A stretch of DNA of 48,932 bases from the NCBI GenBank assembly GCA_945876565.1, contig CAMCOS010000017.1:1-48932 (forward strand). Direction: 5' to 3'. The first letter of the stretch is position 1; every line of letters starts with the position of its first letter. Source of the stretch: Lautropia mirabilis. Lineage in GTDB: Bacteria > Pseudomonadota > Gammaproteobacteria > Burkholderiales > Burkholderiaceae_B. The notes below the pieces were generated by a model. That model ran no database searches, was not told the origin of the DNA, and was given only the letters and a program-made list of their open reading frames with translations. Positions 8,789-20,894 of the stretch are shown here, one piece after another. Both the position numbers and the translations under genes were made by a program.

Positions 8789-10108
8789 CTATTTATCGAT
8801 TGAATCATTAGGCCGCGTGGCTTGATTGATCTGCCTTAATTGCAACAGTTTCTGACCAATACTGAGCTCAAGCCCCCGATCGACCGGCTGATACCAGCTA
8901 GGCGCAGCCAAGTCGTGCGGCAAGTATCGCTGGCCAGCAGCAAAAGCGCCGGGTTCATCGTGGGCGTATCGATAGCCCTGCCCGTGGCCAATGTCCTTGG
9001 CCAGTTGGGTCGGCGCATTGCGCAAGTGATTAGGCACCTCTCGTGAACGATCTTGCGCCACGAAGGCCCGAGCCTGATTGTAGGCCTTATAGCCAGCATT
9101 GCTTTTGGCGGCCACAGACAAATAGATCACTGCCTGCCCTAACGCCAACTCGCCTTCGGGCGACCCAAGCCGGTCATACGCATCAGCGGCATCGTGGGCA
9201 ATCTGAATGGCACGTGGGTCAGCTAAGCCGATGTCTTCCCAAGCCATGCGGATGATGCGTCGGCTCAGGTAACGGGCATCAGCGCCGCCGTCAAGCATGC
9301 GCGCCAGCCAATAGAGCGCTGCATCGGGGTCTGACCCACGCACCGACTTATGCAGCGCAGAAATCTGGTCATAAAAGTTGTCCCCACCCTTATCAAAGGT
9401 GCGTCTGGACTGACTCAAAACACCCGCAATTTGCTGCGCATCCAGGGTACCAGTGCTTGCGCCAAATGACTGCAAAACAATCTCAATCTGGTTCAATAGC
9501 CGTCTTGCATCCCCATCAGCTTGGGTGACCAACCACTGAAGTGCCTCATCAGTCAACTCAACCGCTGGCGCCTGACGGCCAAGCGCACGCATAGCGAGTG
9601 CTTTGAGATCCTGCGCTTCAATGGCTTTGAGCACATGAACCTGCGCGCGCGAGAGCAAGGCGCGGTTGACCTCAAAGCCCGGGTTCTCTGTGGTTGCACC
9701 AACAAATACCACGAGGCCAGACTCAACAAAGGGTAAAAGCGCATCTTGCTGCGACTTGTTAAACCGATGAATCTCATCGACAAACAGCAAAGTTTGGCGA
9801 TCCGTGCTGTCCAGAGTCTGCTGTGCCTGATCCATCGCGGCACGGATGTCTTTCACCCCAGCAAACACGGCTGAAATCGCAATGAATTCGCAATCAAACA
9901 AAACCGCCATCAGGCGAGCCAAGGTTGTTTTTCCTACACCCGGCGGACCCCAGAGGATCATGGAGTGCGGCTCGCCCGCTTCAAACGCCGAGCGCAGCGG
10001 TCTACCTGGACCAATTAAGTGTTGCTGACCGACCACCTCGTCTAGGGATCGCGGCCGCATCTGCTCGGCCAATGGCGCTCGGGGCTCGCGGCTAAAAAGA
10101 TCAGCCAT
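8789..10108 (-). CDS. rarA: replication-associated recombination protein A (RarA/MgsA), AAA+ ATPase
   Basis: A 439-residue clamp-loader-like AAA+ protein that acts at stalled replication forks. It begins with the family-typical [22 protein letters not shown]. The Walker A is GPPGVGKT (54-61), the Walker B region is [20 protein letters not shown], and sensor 1 is VGATTENP. The C-terminal MgsA domain contains [19 protein letters not shown] and YKAYNQA. The length is normal. It lies 7 bases downstream of lolA on the same strand. Confidence 0.97.
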   Translation of the reverse strand: MADLFSREPRAPLAEQMRPRSLDEVVGQQHLIGPGRPLRSAFEAGEPHSMILWGPPGVGKTTLARLMAVLFDCEFIAISAVFAGVKDIRAAMDQAQQTLDSTDRQTLLFVDEIHRFNKSQQDALLPFVESGLVVFVGATTENPGFEVNRALLSRAQVHVLKAIEAQDLKALAMRALGRQAPAVELTDEALQWLVTQADGDARRLLNQIEIVLQSFGASTGTLDAQQIAGVLSQSRRTFDKGGDNFYDQISALHKSVRGSDPDAALYWLARMLDGGADARYLSRRIIRMAWEDIGLADPRAIQIAHDAADAYDRLGSPEGELALGQAVIYLSVAAKSNAGYKAYNQARAFVAQDRSREVPNHLRNAPTQLAKDIGHGQGYRYAHDEPGAFAAGQRYLPHDLAAPSWYQPVDRGLELSIGQKLLQLRQINQATRPNDSIDK

Positions 10109-10115
10109 GACCGTG

Positions 10116-10793
10116 TTACTGCACCCGAATAATATCGGTGCCCGCCGGCGGCTTGATCACAAACTCACTCGCGCCAAACTCAGACTGCGCGCGCAGCGTC
10201 AGTAACTCAACTCGGGTGGTTTGCCCAAACCCATCGACTAGTAACAACCGCGCAGGTCTGCCTAACTGCATACCAATATCGACTTGGGTTAAACCGGCAT
10301 CTGGCCGCTTGGGCACGGCGCGCAACCATTGCATACCGTCACCATCAGGCAAAGACGAAACATCGAAGGCCTGTTGCAATCCACCATCACCGAACAAAAT
10401 CGCCGCAGGCGAGCTGCCAATGGACTGATCAAGTGCTCGCACCGTCAGCTGCTGCAGGTCAGGGTCGTGCTGATACAAGGTCACGCCATCACTTGCCACC
10501 TGCTGCGGATAAGGTGTCTCAATATCCCAGCGGAACTTGCCCGGCCTGGCGAATGCAAAAACGCCCGACTGGGCACGGCCAGTTTGACCATCGGGGCCGA
10601 CCGTAAACTGCTTGAATGTTCCGCGCGCGGCTGGCACCGTTTGAACAAACTGTTCAAACTGCTCGATTGCTGGACCAGCCCAAGCCGGCCGTGCGGCAAG
10701 CAGCGGCGCGATAAGCAATGCCACGGCACACATCAGAGGACCCATTGGCCGAAATACCAACCCTCTGAACGCGGTGCCGGAATCAGTCTTCAT
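10116..10793 (-). CDS. lolA: outer-membrane lipoprotein carrier protein LolA
   Basis: A periplasmic chaperone that takes lipoproteins from LolCDE and hands them to LolB at the outer membrane. The chosen ATG at 10793 overlaps the ftsK stop (ATGAAGACTGA) and gives 225 residues, with a hydrophobic signal segment ([18 protein letters not shown]) ending at ARPAWA. A shorter start at 10745 (MGPLMC) is an alternative. The mature part has LolA-like features: [29 protein letters not shown] and QQLTVR. It is translationally coupled to ftsK, as in other betaproteobacteria. Confidence 0.92.
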   Translation of the reverse strand: MKTDSGTAFRGLVFRPMGPLMCAVALLIAPLLAARPAWAGPAIEQFEQFVQTVPAARGTFKQFTVGPDGQTGRAQSGVFAFARPGKFRWDIETPYPQQVASDGVTLYQHDPDLQQLTVRALDQSIGSSPAAILFGDGGLQQAFDVSSLPDGDGMQWLRAVPKRPDAGLTQVDIGMQLGRPARLLLVDGFGQTTRVELLTLRAQSEFGASEFVIKPPAGTDIIRVQ

Positions 10794-13158
10794 CAGAGGG
10801 CCCAGCCGGCGCAAGAATGTCACGATTGCCATTGGATTGCATGCTTGAGACCACGCCAGACTGCTCCATTTGCTCAAGCAAACGCGCTGCCCGGTTGTAG
10901 CCAATGCGCAGGTGTCGCTGAACCAGTGAGATCGAGGCGCGCTTATTCTTCAGAACGATAGCCACCGCCTGATCGTATAAGGGATCGGCCTCGGCATCAG
11001 TAAAACCAGTGACACTGCCCACGCCGTCACCGGTTTCGCCGGCAACACCGCCTTCAAGCAGCCCTTCAATGTAGTTAGGCTCGCCCTGGTCTTTAAGCGA
11101 CTGAACCACCCTGTGCACCTCTTCGTCCGAGACAAAGGCACCATGCACCCGCATCGGTAGTCCAGTGCCTGGCGGCATGTAGAGCATGTCGCCCTGCCCC
11201 AACAGCGTTTCGGCCCCCATTTGATCGAGAATGGTACGCGAATCGATCTTTGATGAAACCTGAAACGCGATCCGGGTTGGAATGTTGGCTTTGATCAAGC
11301 CGGTGATCACGTCAACGCTTGGGCGCTGCGTAGCCAAAATGAGGTGGATACCAGCCGCACGTGCCTTTTGTGCCAGGCGTGCGATGAGTTCTTCGATCTT
11401 TTTGCCAACCACCATCATCAAATCAGCTAGCTCATCAATCACCACCACGATGGCAGGGAGTTCGCTCAAAGGCTCTGGCGCATCGGGTGTCAGCGAAAAT
11501 GGATTTGGAATGACGTCGTCTCGCTTTTTGGCTTCCCTGATTTTGTTGTTAAAGCCACTTAAGTTGCGCACACCCATCTTGCTCAAGAGCTTGTAGCGCT
11601 TCTCCATCTCCGCCACACACCAATTCAGCGCGTTGGCAGCCTGGCGCATGTCAGTCACCACCGGAGCCAGCAAGTGCGGAATCCCTTCGTAGACACTCAT
11701 CTCGAGCATCTTGGGATCAATCAGGATCAGCCGTGTATGCGTGGCATCGGCTTTGTACAGCAGCGACAGGATCATCGCATTGATACCAACGGACTTGCCA
11801 GAACCGGTGGTGCCGGCAACCAACAAGTGCGGCATTTTGGCGAGATCGGCCACGATCGGATTGCCCGCGATGTCTTTGCCAAGCGCCATGGTCAAGATGG
11901 ACGGACTGGCGTGATAGGTCTGTGAGCCAAGAATTTCAGAAAGCTTAACCATCTGGCGTTTGGGGTTCGGCAATTCAAGCCCCATCAAATTCTTGCCCGG
12001 AATCGTCTCAACCACACGAATGCTCACCAGGCTCAATGCTCGAGCCAAGTCCTTGGCCAAGTTCACGATCTGGCTGCCTTTGACCCCAGTGGCAGGCTCG
12101 ATCTCATAACGGGTAATCACGGGACCGGCCTGAGCGGCCACAACGGTGACTTGCACACCGAAGTCAGAAAGTTTTTTCTCGATCAGGCGCGAGGTGAACT
12201 CAATGGTCTCGGGCGACACCGTCTCAATCATTTCAGGCGGCGCATCGAGCAGGCTAACCGCAGGTAAAGTACCCGAGGCTGACTCTGAAAACAAGGACTG
12301 TTGCTTCTCCTTTTGCACACGCTCGGACTTGGGCACAGTGGCCACCGCTGGCTCAATGCGAACCGGGTGCTCATGCGTGATTTGGTCGTGGCGCTTCTCA
12401 ACGTGTTCGTGACGCTCAGCTAACGCCATCTCACCTACCCGCCGGTCCTGCCGGGCCTGATAGGCGTTGTAGATCGCCATGACACCGCTCTCAAGCCAGG
12501 TGCCCACCCGCTCACAAACCGTCATCCAGGAAAACGCAAAAAATAGACTCAGGCCCGCCACCAACATCGCAATCAGAATCAGCGTGCTACCGGTAAACCC
12601 CACCAACATACTCAAAAACGACGACCAGGCGTAACCGATCACGCCACCAGCACCACTGAGCATGGCAGTTCTACTGGGCAAATCCACCCCCTGGGAAGCC
12701 AAGCGCAACGACTCCAGACCGACTGATCCAGCCAGAACCAAGACAAATCCAATGCCCTGCTCCCAGCGAACTCGATCCAGTGTCTGCCCGCGGTCTTCCC
12801 GAAAGTGATTAACCAGGCGGCGATAGCCGGCGTAGACACGATGCAGTAGCAGCACCACCAGCCACCAGGCTGAAAGCCCCAGCAAGTAATACAGCACATC
12901 AGCGGTGTATGCGCCAAGAACACCACCACGATTGGCCAGCACCGACTGGCTAGCGGAATGCGACCAGCCTGGGTCTGCTGGACTCCATGTGGCCAAGACC
13001 AACGCTAACCAGGCCGCGAGCAATGCAAACAAAACCCAGCGCGCTTCTCGAAGAAAGGACAACACACGAAGTTGCAATGGGGACGGTCCGTTTCGGACGT
13101 TACGCGAGCTGCGGGCATTACGCCCAACACGCGCCGGGGCGGCAGTGGCTTTAGACAT
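10783..13158 (-). CDS. ftsK: DNA translocase FtsK
   Basis: A 791-residue divisome protein that pumps the chromosome termini apart and activates XerCD at dif. The N-terminus has several membrane helices (about residues 30-200), followed by a short charged linker. The motor domain has Walker A in [10 protein letters not shown] (about 447-456) and Walker B in [15 protein letters not shown]. The C-terminal gamma winged helix ([26 protein letters not shown]) reads KOPS sites. I chose the ATG at 13158 (MSKATAAP) over an in-frame GTG two codons upstream. It is divergent from trxB across an AT-rich gap. Confidence 0.97.
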   Translation of the reverse strand: MSKATAAPARVGRNARSSRNVRNGPSPLQLRVLSFLREARWVLFALLAAWLALVLATWSPADPGWSHSASQSVLANRGGVLGAYTADVLYYLLGLSAWWLVVLLLHRVYAGYRRLVNHFREDRGQTLDRVRWEQGIGFVLVLAGSVGLESLRLASQGVDLPSRTAMLSGAGGVIGYAWSSFLSMLVGFTGSTLILIAMLVAGLSLFFAFSWMTVCERVGTWLESGVMAIYNAYQARQDRRVGEMALAERHEHVEKRHDQITHEHPVRIEPAVATVPKSERVQKEKQQSLFSESASGTLPAVSLLDAPPEMIETVSPETIEFTSRLIEKKLSDFGVQVTVVAAQAGPVITRYEIEPATGVKGSQIVNLAKDLARALSLVSIRVVETIPGKNLMGLELPNPKRQMVKLSEILGSQTYHASPSILTMALGKDIAGNPIVADLAKMPHLLVAGTTGSGKSVGINAMILSLLYKADATHTRLILIDPKMLEMSVYEGIPHLLAPVVTDMRQAANALNWCVAEMEKRYKLLSKMGVRNLSGFNNKIREAKKRDDVIPNPFSLTPDAPEPLSELPAIVVVIDELADLMMVVGKKIEELIARLAQKARAAGIHLILATQRPSVDVITGLIKANIPTRIAFQVSSKIDSRTILDQMGAETLLGQGDMLYMPPGTGLPMRVHGAFVSDEEVHRVVQSLKDQGEPNYIEGLLEGGVAGETGDGVGSVTGFTDAEADPLYDQAVAIVLKNKRASISLVQRHLRIGYNRAARLLEQMEQSGVVSSMQSNGNRDILAPAGPSDED

Positions 13159-13163
13159 GTACA

Positions 13164-13177
13164 CAATTATATAATTG
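13164..13177. promoter_or_regulatory. 14-base AT-rich perfect palindrome between ftsK and trxB
   Basis: CAATTAT-ATAATTG lies immediately upstream of the ftsK ATG, inside a strikingly AT-rich divergent intergenic region (13160-13260) in otherwise GC-balanced DNA. It may be an operator or part of overlapping promoters. On the plus strand a TATACT at 13223-13228 could be the -10 of trxB, but no good -35 is seen. Confidence 0.35.
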
Positions 13178-13270
13178 GCTTAACAATTAATGAATTTTTA
13201 TTATGTATAGTTCTTAATTGTATATACTCTAACCCTACACCACGGAATATTCACACTTCTAAACGGTTGA

Positions 13271-14813
<1,543 letters not shown>

Positions 14814-16831
14814 TGTGTCAGGCTTGGGTGTGGCCAACGACACCAGCACCATGACTACCATCGCAGCAGGCGCACCAAACACCCCAGCAGCGCTCGGTTG
14901 TATTCCCCACCAAAGCTCAACGGGCTGCGCCCTGGAAATGCCGAACACCAAATCGCGCAGCCACGGTTGCGTGGACACCATGTAGTAACCGGTCACCACA
15001 AGGCCAGTCAACATCCCAAGCGACGCACCCCACTTATTGGTGCGACCCCAAAAAATCCCCAGCACCAGTGCCGGAAAGAACGAGGCTGCCGCAAACGAGA
15101 ACGCTGCAGTGACCATAAAAATAATGTCACCGGGCGTGCGGGTGGCCACCCAGGCAGCGGCAAACGCCACAAACAACAAGTAAACCTTGGACATGATGAC
15201 TTGACGATGGCTTTTCATGCCAGGCGACATCACCCGAAAGCTCATGTCGTGCGACAAGGCATTGGACAATGTCAATAGAAGGCCGTCAGCCGTTGAAAGC
15301 GCCGCAGCCATGGCGCCGGCCGCGATCAGGCCCGACATCACATAAGGCAACCCGCCGATTTCCGGGCCGGCCAACACCACCATGTCGGACGCCAAGTGCA
15401 ACTCAGCCAACTGCACAATGCCATCACCATTGATGTCCCGCAGGTCAACGAGCGATCGGTCTAGCGCAGACCAAACACTGATCCATTCTGGCAGATCGGC
15501 AAACGACATGCCAACCACTTGTTGATAGATTTCATTCTTGACTAAGACCGCCAAGGCAGGCGCCATCAGGTAGAGGGCCAAGATAAATAACAAGGACCAG
15601 AACACGGAGCGGCGCGCGGCACTCACCGAAGGGGTGGTCAGCGATCGCATCAAAATATGCGGCAAGCCCGCGGTACCAAGCATCAGACAAAACAGCAACG
15701 CCAGAAAGTTGGTGTCCGTGTCCGACCACTCAGAGACCTGACCCGTGACCAACGATGATAGAAATGGCTCTGGCATCTGCGCGCGCGCCCGATACTCGTC
15801 GCGCTCAGTCGCCCAACGCTCACGAGCCTCGTCTTCGGAAGCAGGATACTTCGCCAACTCTCGCTCTAACTGCCTGACCTGCAGCATGGAGGCATCCGAC
15901 TCTCGCGCCCGCAACAAATTGGTGCGCAAAGCCTCCTTTTCTGTTTGCCAGGACAGGGGCAAAGCATCAATATGGATTTGCTTTAATTCGCTTTGCTTTT
16001 GCCAATACTGGCGCACAGCAATCTCGGCTGGATCACTGGCAATATGTGCCTCGCGCTCAGCGACTTGGGCCAGCACTTGGCCAGCACCCACTTGGGGCAA
16101 GATTTTGTCGGTCTGGTTCATCGACAACCAAATCACCGGCAAAAGATAGGCGGTCACCAAAATGATGTATTGGCCGACCTGCGTCCAAGTGACTGCTCGC
16201 ATGCCCCCCAAAAAGGAGCAAACCAGCATACTGCCCAAGGCAATAAATACGCCAAGCTCAAACGAGAGGCCGGTCAAACGCGTGGTGATGAGGCCTACCC
16301 CGTAGATCTGGGCCACCAGATAACTGAAGGAACACGCCAATGTACAAATCACGGCCACTAGCCTTGCGGCATGCCCACCATAACGGACACCCAAAAAATC
16401 CGGGATGGTGTAGCAACCAAAACGACGTAAATAAGGCGCAATCAAAAGCGCCAACAACACGTAACCGCCCGTCCAGCCGAGGATAAACGCCAGGCCGTTA
16501 AACCCTGCCAGATATAAGGTACCGGCCACACCCAGAAAGGACGCCACTGACATCCAGTCAGCAGCCGTGGCCATGCCGTTAAAAACTGCCGGTACGCGCC
16601 GGCCCGCGACGTAGTACTCGATCGGATCCGAGGTTCTGCAAAAAATCCCGATGGCCGCATACATGACCACGGTAGAAAACAAAAAGATATAGCCAATCCA
16701 CTCGCGTGCAATACCAAACACTTCCAGTGCCGCCAAAGCGCCAATGAGCAAACTGAATCCCAAGGCGTAAAAAGCATATCGTTTACCAAGCGTAATCTGC
16801 CAGGCACGCTGGCTGATTAGCACGTCCTCGC

Positions 16832-17104
16832 TCATGGCTCACGCTCACTGTGGCTATGGTCACGCTCAATCCGGTCCATTGCCAGACTGTAGAAAGCGAT
16901 AATGAAAAGATACACAATCGGCACGCCAAACGCAGCCAAGGCAAATACGCTAGGCCAACCCAATAGCGAACCGGTCAAACCCAACTTCGCCAAGAGCAAG
17001 GGCAGCACGGTGACTAAGAGCCACAACAGCAAACACCCACCAACCAGCTGCAGGCTTCGTGGCCAATATCGAGACTTTCCGTGGTCTTCGGTGTTTTGCG
17101 CCAT
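16832..17104 (-). CDS. DUF4212 domain-containing membrane protein, partner of the symporter
   Basis: A 90-residue protein with two hydrophobic helices (about residues 18-42 and 48-73) and a charged tail, as in the small DUF4212 subunits encoded before SSS symporters. The KSRYWPRSLQLVGG start resembles the family's YWRKNLR opening. ATG 17104 is the sensible start, but a well-spaced ribosome-binding site is lacking: GAGG abuts the start codon. Directly upstream is an intrinsic-terminator hairpin in a structured leader, so expression may depend on attenuation. Confidence 0.88.
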   Translation of the reverse strand: MAQNTEDHGKSRYWPRSLQLVGGCLLLWLLVTVLPLLLAKLGLTGSLLGWPSVFALAAFGVPIVYLFIIAFYSLAMDRIERDHSHSEREP

Positions 17105-17110
17105 GCCATC

Positions 17111-17147
17111 CTCGAACAACAAAACGGCCGACACACTGTGCCGGCCG
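17111..17147 (-). terminator. intrinsic terminator directly upstream of the DUF4212 start
   Basis: CGGCCG (17125-17130) and CGGCCG (17142-17147) form a stem, extended by CACA/TGTG after one mismatch. On the minus strand it is followed by TTTTGTTGTT, and the DUF4212 ATG comes only seven bases later. It may end icd transcripts or serve as the switchable hairpin of an attenuator. Confidence 0.65.
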
Positions 17148-17302
17148 TGATGCATTTTTTGGTTTTAGTTAGTGCTGTTTGGTCTTACGAACCGATGCTG
17201 CCAGTTCCACCTCGCAGGAGTTGTCTCCCCACCTGCATGCATCATATTCTGCACTAAGACCGAGCGGTGCACATCGGGGAATGCCCTAACTTAGCGCACC
17301 GC
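17111..17302 (-). ncRNA. candidate structured leader / attenuator before the DUF4212-symporter operon
   Basis: Between the icd stop and the DUF4212 start the minus-strand RNA can fold extensively. The 5' hairpin is GCGGTGC/GCACCGC (17264-17270 with 17296-17302). A long-range helix P1 pairs 17255-17261 with 17181-17187; P2 pairs 17239-17243 with 17194-17198; P3 pairs 17232-17236 with 17214-17218, with an alternative GGAG-TTGT-CTCC inside. Two competitors are visible: 17251-17257 can instead pair with 17169-17175, and 17237-17244 is perfectly complementary (8 bp) to 17148-17155 at the base of the terminator. It matches no riboswitch class I can recall. An sRNA or the icd 3' end are alternatives. 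Confidence 0.45.
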
Positions 17303-17313
17303 ATCCTATTTCA

Positions 17314-18570
17314 CTACATATTATCGATCATGACCTGCCCAAAACCGGAGCATGACACCTGAGTGGCCCCTTCCAGCAATCGAGCAAAGTCATAGGTCAC
17401 CTTCTTGGACAGAATCGATTTCTCCATGCTGCTGATGATAAGATCCGCGGCTTCAAACCAACCCATGTGGCGCAACATCATCTCGGCAGAGAGGATTTCC
17501 GAGCCTGGATTGACATAATCCTTACCCGCATACTTGGGCGCCGTGCCGTGTGTCGCCTCAAACATGGCCACTGAGTCAGACAGGTTTGCCCCAGGTGCAA
17601 TGCCAATGCCACCAACCTGTGCGGCCAGGGCGTCGGAGACGTAGTCACCATTGAGATTCAAGGTAGCGATCACATCGTACTCAGCCGGGCGCAGCAGGAT
17701 CTGCTGCAAAAACGCATCGGCAATGCTATCTTTCACAATGATCTCACGACCAGTCTTGGGGTTCTTGAACTTGCACCATGGTCCGCCGTCGATCAACTCG
17801 GCGCCAAACTCTTTTTGGGCGAGCTCGTAAGCCCAGTCACGGAAGCCACCTTCGGTGAACTTCATGATGTTGCCCTTGTGGACAATCGTCACCGAACTGC
17901 GGTCATTGTCAATCGCATATTGAATAGCCTTGCGCACCAAGCGCACCGTGCCCTCACGAGAGACAGGCTTCACACCAATACCGGAGGTGTTGGGGAAACG
18001 GATTTTTTTTACACCCAGCTTGGTCTGCAAAAAGTCGATCAGCGCCTTGGCTTGCTCTGACTCAGCGGCAAACTCGATGCCGGCGTAGATGTCTTCGGAG
18101 TTTTCCCGGAAAATCACCATGTTGGTCTTCTCCGGCTCACGCAATGGCGACGGAACGCCTTTGAAGTAACGCACTGGACGCAGGCAAACATACAGGTCCA
18201 ACTGCTGGCGCAAAGCCACGTTTAACGAGCGAATGCCACCACCGACCGGTGTGGTCAGCGGGCCTTTGATAGACACAACATAATCCTTCACAGCCTCCAA
18301 GGTCTCTTCCGGCAACCAAACGTCCGGCCCATAAACCTGGGTTGATTTCTCGCCAGCATAGACTTCCATCCAGTGGATCTTGCGCTTGCCGCCGTATGCC
18401 TTGGCCACAGCAGCATCAACCACCTTGAGCATAACTGGGGTGATATCCATGCCCGTGCCGTCACCCTCGATGTAGGGGATAATTGGCTCATCAGGAACAT
18501 TCAGTGAATAATCCGCATTGACTGTAATTTTTTGGCCGGCGCTGGGCACTTTGATATGCTGGTATGACAT
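17314..18570 (-). CDS. icd: NADP-dependent isocitrate dehydrogenase
   Basis: A 418-residue TCA-cycle enzyme oxidising isocitrate to 2-oxoglutarate with NADP. The substrate loop [27 protein letters not shown] contains the serine phosphorylated by AceK in enterics. [14 protein letters not shown], the conserved Lys in [12 protein letters not shown], and [10 protein letters not shown] (NADP region) are all present. The ATG at 18570 (MSYQHIKV) is preceded by GGAG at a 5-base spacing; a GTG two codons upstream is less likely. It is divergent from the DUF1841 gene. Confidence 0.98.
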   Translation of the reverse strand: MSYQHIKVPSAGQKITVNADYSLNVPDEPIIPYIEGDGTGMDITPVMLKVVDAAVAKAYGGKRKIHWMEVYAGEKSTQVYGPDVWLPEETLEAVKDYVVSIKGPLTTPVGGGIRSLNVALRQQLDLYVCLRPVRYFKGVPSPLREPEKTNMVIFRENSEDIYAGIEFAAESEQAKALIDFLQTKLGVKKIRFPNTSGIGVKPVSREGTVRLVRKAIQYAIDNDRSSVTIVHKGNIMKFTEGGFRDWAYELAQKEFGAELIDGGPWCKFKNPKTGREIIVKDSIADAFLQQILLRPAEYDVIATLNLNGDYVSDALAAQVGGIGIAPGANLSDSVAMFEATHGTAPKYAGKDYVNPGSEILSAEMMLRHMGWFEAADLIISSMEKSILSKKVTYDFARLLEGATQVSCSGFGQVMIDNM

Positions 18571-18638
18571 GAACACTCCGCAAGATCGGGGTTAAAGAGG
18601 CAAACAGTTTAACTCGCATCCAGACCATTGAAACAGCC

Positions 18639-19073
18639 ATGTTTAATCCGAGCCGCGACCAAGTGAGAACCTTTTTGATTGAGACCTGGCAAAAAAGGCA
18701 GGCAAATGGCGTTCTGACCCCACTAGAAACCATGGCCGCTGATCTCATCGAACTGCACCCCGAGTATTTTGATGACCTGCAAGATCCTGAAGCCCTGGAA
18801 AAGGATTATTCAGTTGAGCAAGGCCGCACCAACCCATTCCTTCATCTGTCCATGCACTTGGCGATTGCAGAACAGATTTCGGTCGACCACCCCCCAGGCA
18901 TTCGGGCAGCACACGCCAGGCTCGCGGCCAAATACGGCGAGCATGACGCCATGCACGAGATCATGGAATGCCTCGGACAAGTGATCTGGGACGCACAGCG
19001 CCTGGGCCAACCACTAAACAACGAAAGTTATGTTGATCTGATCGAGCGCCGGGCAACAAAAACCGGCCACTAG
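18639..19073 (+). CDS. DUF1841 family protein
   Basis: A 144-residue soluble protein of a conserved proteobacterial family with no known function. The NPSRDQVRTFLIETWQK opening and the NPFLHLSMHLAIAEQISVDHP and AMHEIMECLGQVIWDAQR blocks are the family's conserved parts; the several His/Glu residues could bind a metal. It is a single gene, divergent from icd and followed by its own terminator. Confidence 0.88.
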   Translation: MFNPSRDQVRTFLIETWQKRQANGVLTPLETMAADLIELHPEYFDDLQDPEALEKDYSVEQGRTNPFLHLSMHLAIAEQISVDHPPGIRAAHARLAAKYGEHDAMHEIMECLGQVIWDAQRLGQPLNNESYVDLIERRATKTGH

Positions 19074-19083
19074 GGCCGGCTCA
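19063..19083 (+). terminator. terminator after the DUF1841 gene
   Basis: CCGGCC and GGCCGG stems around a short ACTAG loop overlap the stop codon region, followed by CTCATTTGT. The stem is strong but the T-run is poor. Confidence 0.45.
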
Positions 19084-19131
19084 TTTGTGCAGGTCAGATC
19101 AAAGGCTGATCCGCCGCTGACACCTCTGGAT

Positions 19132-19494
19132 TTACTTCTTGGTCGATAGTGGCGAAGGCAACGATGCCAACCATGCCGACACGTTTTGGATATCCTGTTT
19201 CGTTAACTGGGAGGCGAACGCTGCCATGATGGCATTGTTACGCACGTTAGCCGATGCGGGCAGACCGCGCGCGCCGCGCTGATAGGAAATCAGGGCATGC
19301 TCAAGGTAGTCAGCGTGCTGGCCAGCCAAAGTCGGGTAGCTCGGATCAACGCCGGTGACAGCATCAGCCCCGTGACAAGAAGCACAGTTCAAACGCTCCC
19401 AAACGGCTTGGCCTTCCTTCAGGTTAGCGGCCTGTGAGGCTGTCGCCAACACGCCGCTGGCCAATACTAAAACGCTAGTCGCAATCAGTTTCAT
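19132..19494 (-). CDS. periplasmic c-type cytochrome (small, single haem)
   Basis: A 120-residue exported cytochrome. The signal peptide is MKLIATSVLVLASGVLATASQA; the haem site is Cys37-Ala-Ser-Cys40-His41, followed by PTLAGQHADYLEHAL, which is typical of cytochrome c4/c5-like carriers. ATG 19494 has GGAAAG upstream; the open frame extends six codons further but without support. It follows another cytochrome c gene by 14 bases in the same orientation, so the pair is an operon. It probably shuttles electrons in the periplasm to a terminal oxidase. Confidence 0.9.
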   Translation of the reverse strand: MKLIATSVLVLASGVLATASQAANLKEGQAVWERLNCASCHGADAVTGVDPSYPTLAGQHADYLEHALISYQRGARGLPASANVRNNAIMAAFASQLTKQDIQNVSAWLASLPSPLSTKK

Positions 19495-19508
19495 AATTCT
19501 TTCCCGTA

Positions 19509-19874
19509 TCACTTCAGGTTTGCGTAGTAAGCCGCTAGGTCTGCCATGTCCTGCTCGGATAGACTTGAGGAAATCGCATCCATGGTCGGATGAGTGCGCT
19601 CACCGTTGGCATACGCACGCAGAGCGACAATGATGTACTGTTCTTTTTGACCAGAGATCATGGGCACCGCGTAAACCTCAGGAAAGCTGGCTTTGTAACC
19701 CGGGATGCCGTGGCAACCAATGCACATCGAGTTTTTCTGGCGCCCGGCTTCGATGTCGCCCTTAACAGGCTCGGCAGCAATTGATGCGCTTGACAGCCCC
19801 ATGACCAAGCCACAGGCGGCGCCAACAGTTAACCGACGAACAACACGGGGTACGACTTGAAGTGACAGATTCAT
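19509..19874 (-). CDS. periplasmic c-type cytochrome (first of a pair)
   Basis: A 121-residue exported protein with a signal region ending near SSASIAA and a haem site Cys51-Ile-Gly-Cys54-His55 (MCIGCHGIPGY). SGQKEQYIIVALRAYANGERTHPTM and the C-terminal ADLAAYYANLK are cytochrome c4-half-like. Together with the downstream cytochrome it resembles a split di-haem c4. Divergent from the MoxR-GNAT-CoxE operon. Confidence 0.9.
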   Translation of the reverse strand: MNLSLQVVPRVVRRLTVGAACGLVMGLSSASIAAEPVKGDIEAGRQKNSMCIGCHGIPGYKASFPEVYAVPMISGQKEQYIIVALRAYANGERTHPTMDAISSSLSEQDMADLAAYYANLK

Positions 19875-20009
19875 GTGTGCACTCTTTGGTTTATGAGACG
19901 AATCAACTCGGGAATGACGGATCAGACCCCTGAAAATTTTACGGATTGTACGATAATTGTTGATCTAGATACAGGCAGCACAACCACCTTTGTTGTAGGA
20001 AAACCCTCA

Positions 20010-20894
20010 ATGACCTCATCAGCCAGCACAGCAAACGGCCATTCTCGGTTTGATGGCACCGACAAATACGTGGCCACCGAAGACCTGAAACTTGCCGTCA
20101 ATGCAGCACTGACGTTGCAACGCCCCTTGCTAATCAAGGGTGAGCCTGGCACCGGTAAAACCATGCTCGCCCAAGAGGTGGCACAAGCCCTCGGCAGGCC
20201 ATTGCTGCAGTGGCACATCAAGTCGACCACCAAAGCGCATCAGGGTTTATATGAATACGATGCTGTTTCGCGTCTGCGCGACTCACAGCTTGGTGATGAG
20301 AAAGTCAAGAATATCGCCAACTACATTGTAAAAGGGGTGCTCTGGCAGGCATTTATATCCGAAGACCCAACTGTCTTGCTGATCGACGAGATCGACAAGG
20401 CTGACATCGAGTTTCCGAACGACTTGCTACGTGAGTTGGACCAGATGGCATTTCACGTCTATGAAACCCACGAAACGATCCAGGCCAGACACCGGCCATT
20501 GGTCATCATTACATCGAACAATGAAAAAGACCTGCCAGATGCGTTTTTGCGCCGTTGCTTTTTTCATTACATCCGGTTCCCGGACCGCGATACGCTCAAA
20601 TCCATCGTAGCAGTGCATTTCCCTAAGCTGCACGCCAACGTGCTTCGCGCTGCACTAGACGCATTTTTTGCCTTACGCGAAGCGCCTGGGCTCAAGAAAA
20701 AACCGTCCACCTCTGAATTCCTGGACTGGCTCAGGCTGTTGATTGCCCAAGACATCAGCACTGAACAAATCGAGGCCCATAACGCCACCGCTGTGCCAAT
20801 ATTGGCTGGCGCCTTGCTTAAAAACGAGCAAGACGTGCAGTTGCTGGAACGTTTAGCGGCCGTGACGCGCAACACAATGCGCAGACAACCATGA
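20010..20894 (+). CDS. MoxR-type AAA+ ATPase
   Basis: A 294-residue AAA+ protein. The Walker A is GEPGTGKT (44-51), the Walker B region is VLLIDEIDKAD, sensor 1 is IITSNNEKDLPDAFLRRC with the arginine finger area, and the C-terminal lid follows. The ATG at 20010 has AGGA upstream; the open frame extends 45 codons further (to 19875) but that part lacks family similarity. MoxR ATPases work with VWA-domain proteins to mature or insert cofactors in partner enzymes. Here the VWA partner (CoxE-like) is two genes downstream, with a GNAT gene between and all stops and starts overlapping. Confidence 0.9.
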   Translation: MTSSASTANGHSRFDGTDKYVATEDLKLAVNAALTLQRPLLIKGEPGTGKTMLAQEVAQALGRPLLQWHIKSTTKAHQGLYEYDAVSRLRDSQLGDEKVKNIANYIVKGVLWQAFISEDPTVLLIDEIDKADIEFPNDLLRELDQMAFHVYETHETIQARHRPLVIITSNNEKDLPDAFLRRCFFHYIRFPDRDTLKSIVAVHFPKLHANVLRAALDAFFALREAPGLKKKPSTSEFLDWLRLLIAQDISTEQIEAHNATAVPILAGALLKNEQDVQLLERLAAVTRNTMRRQP

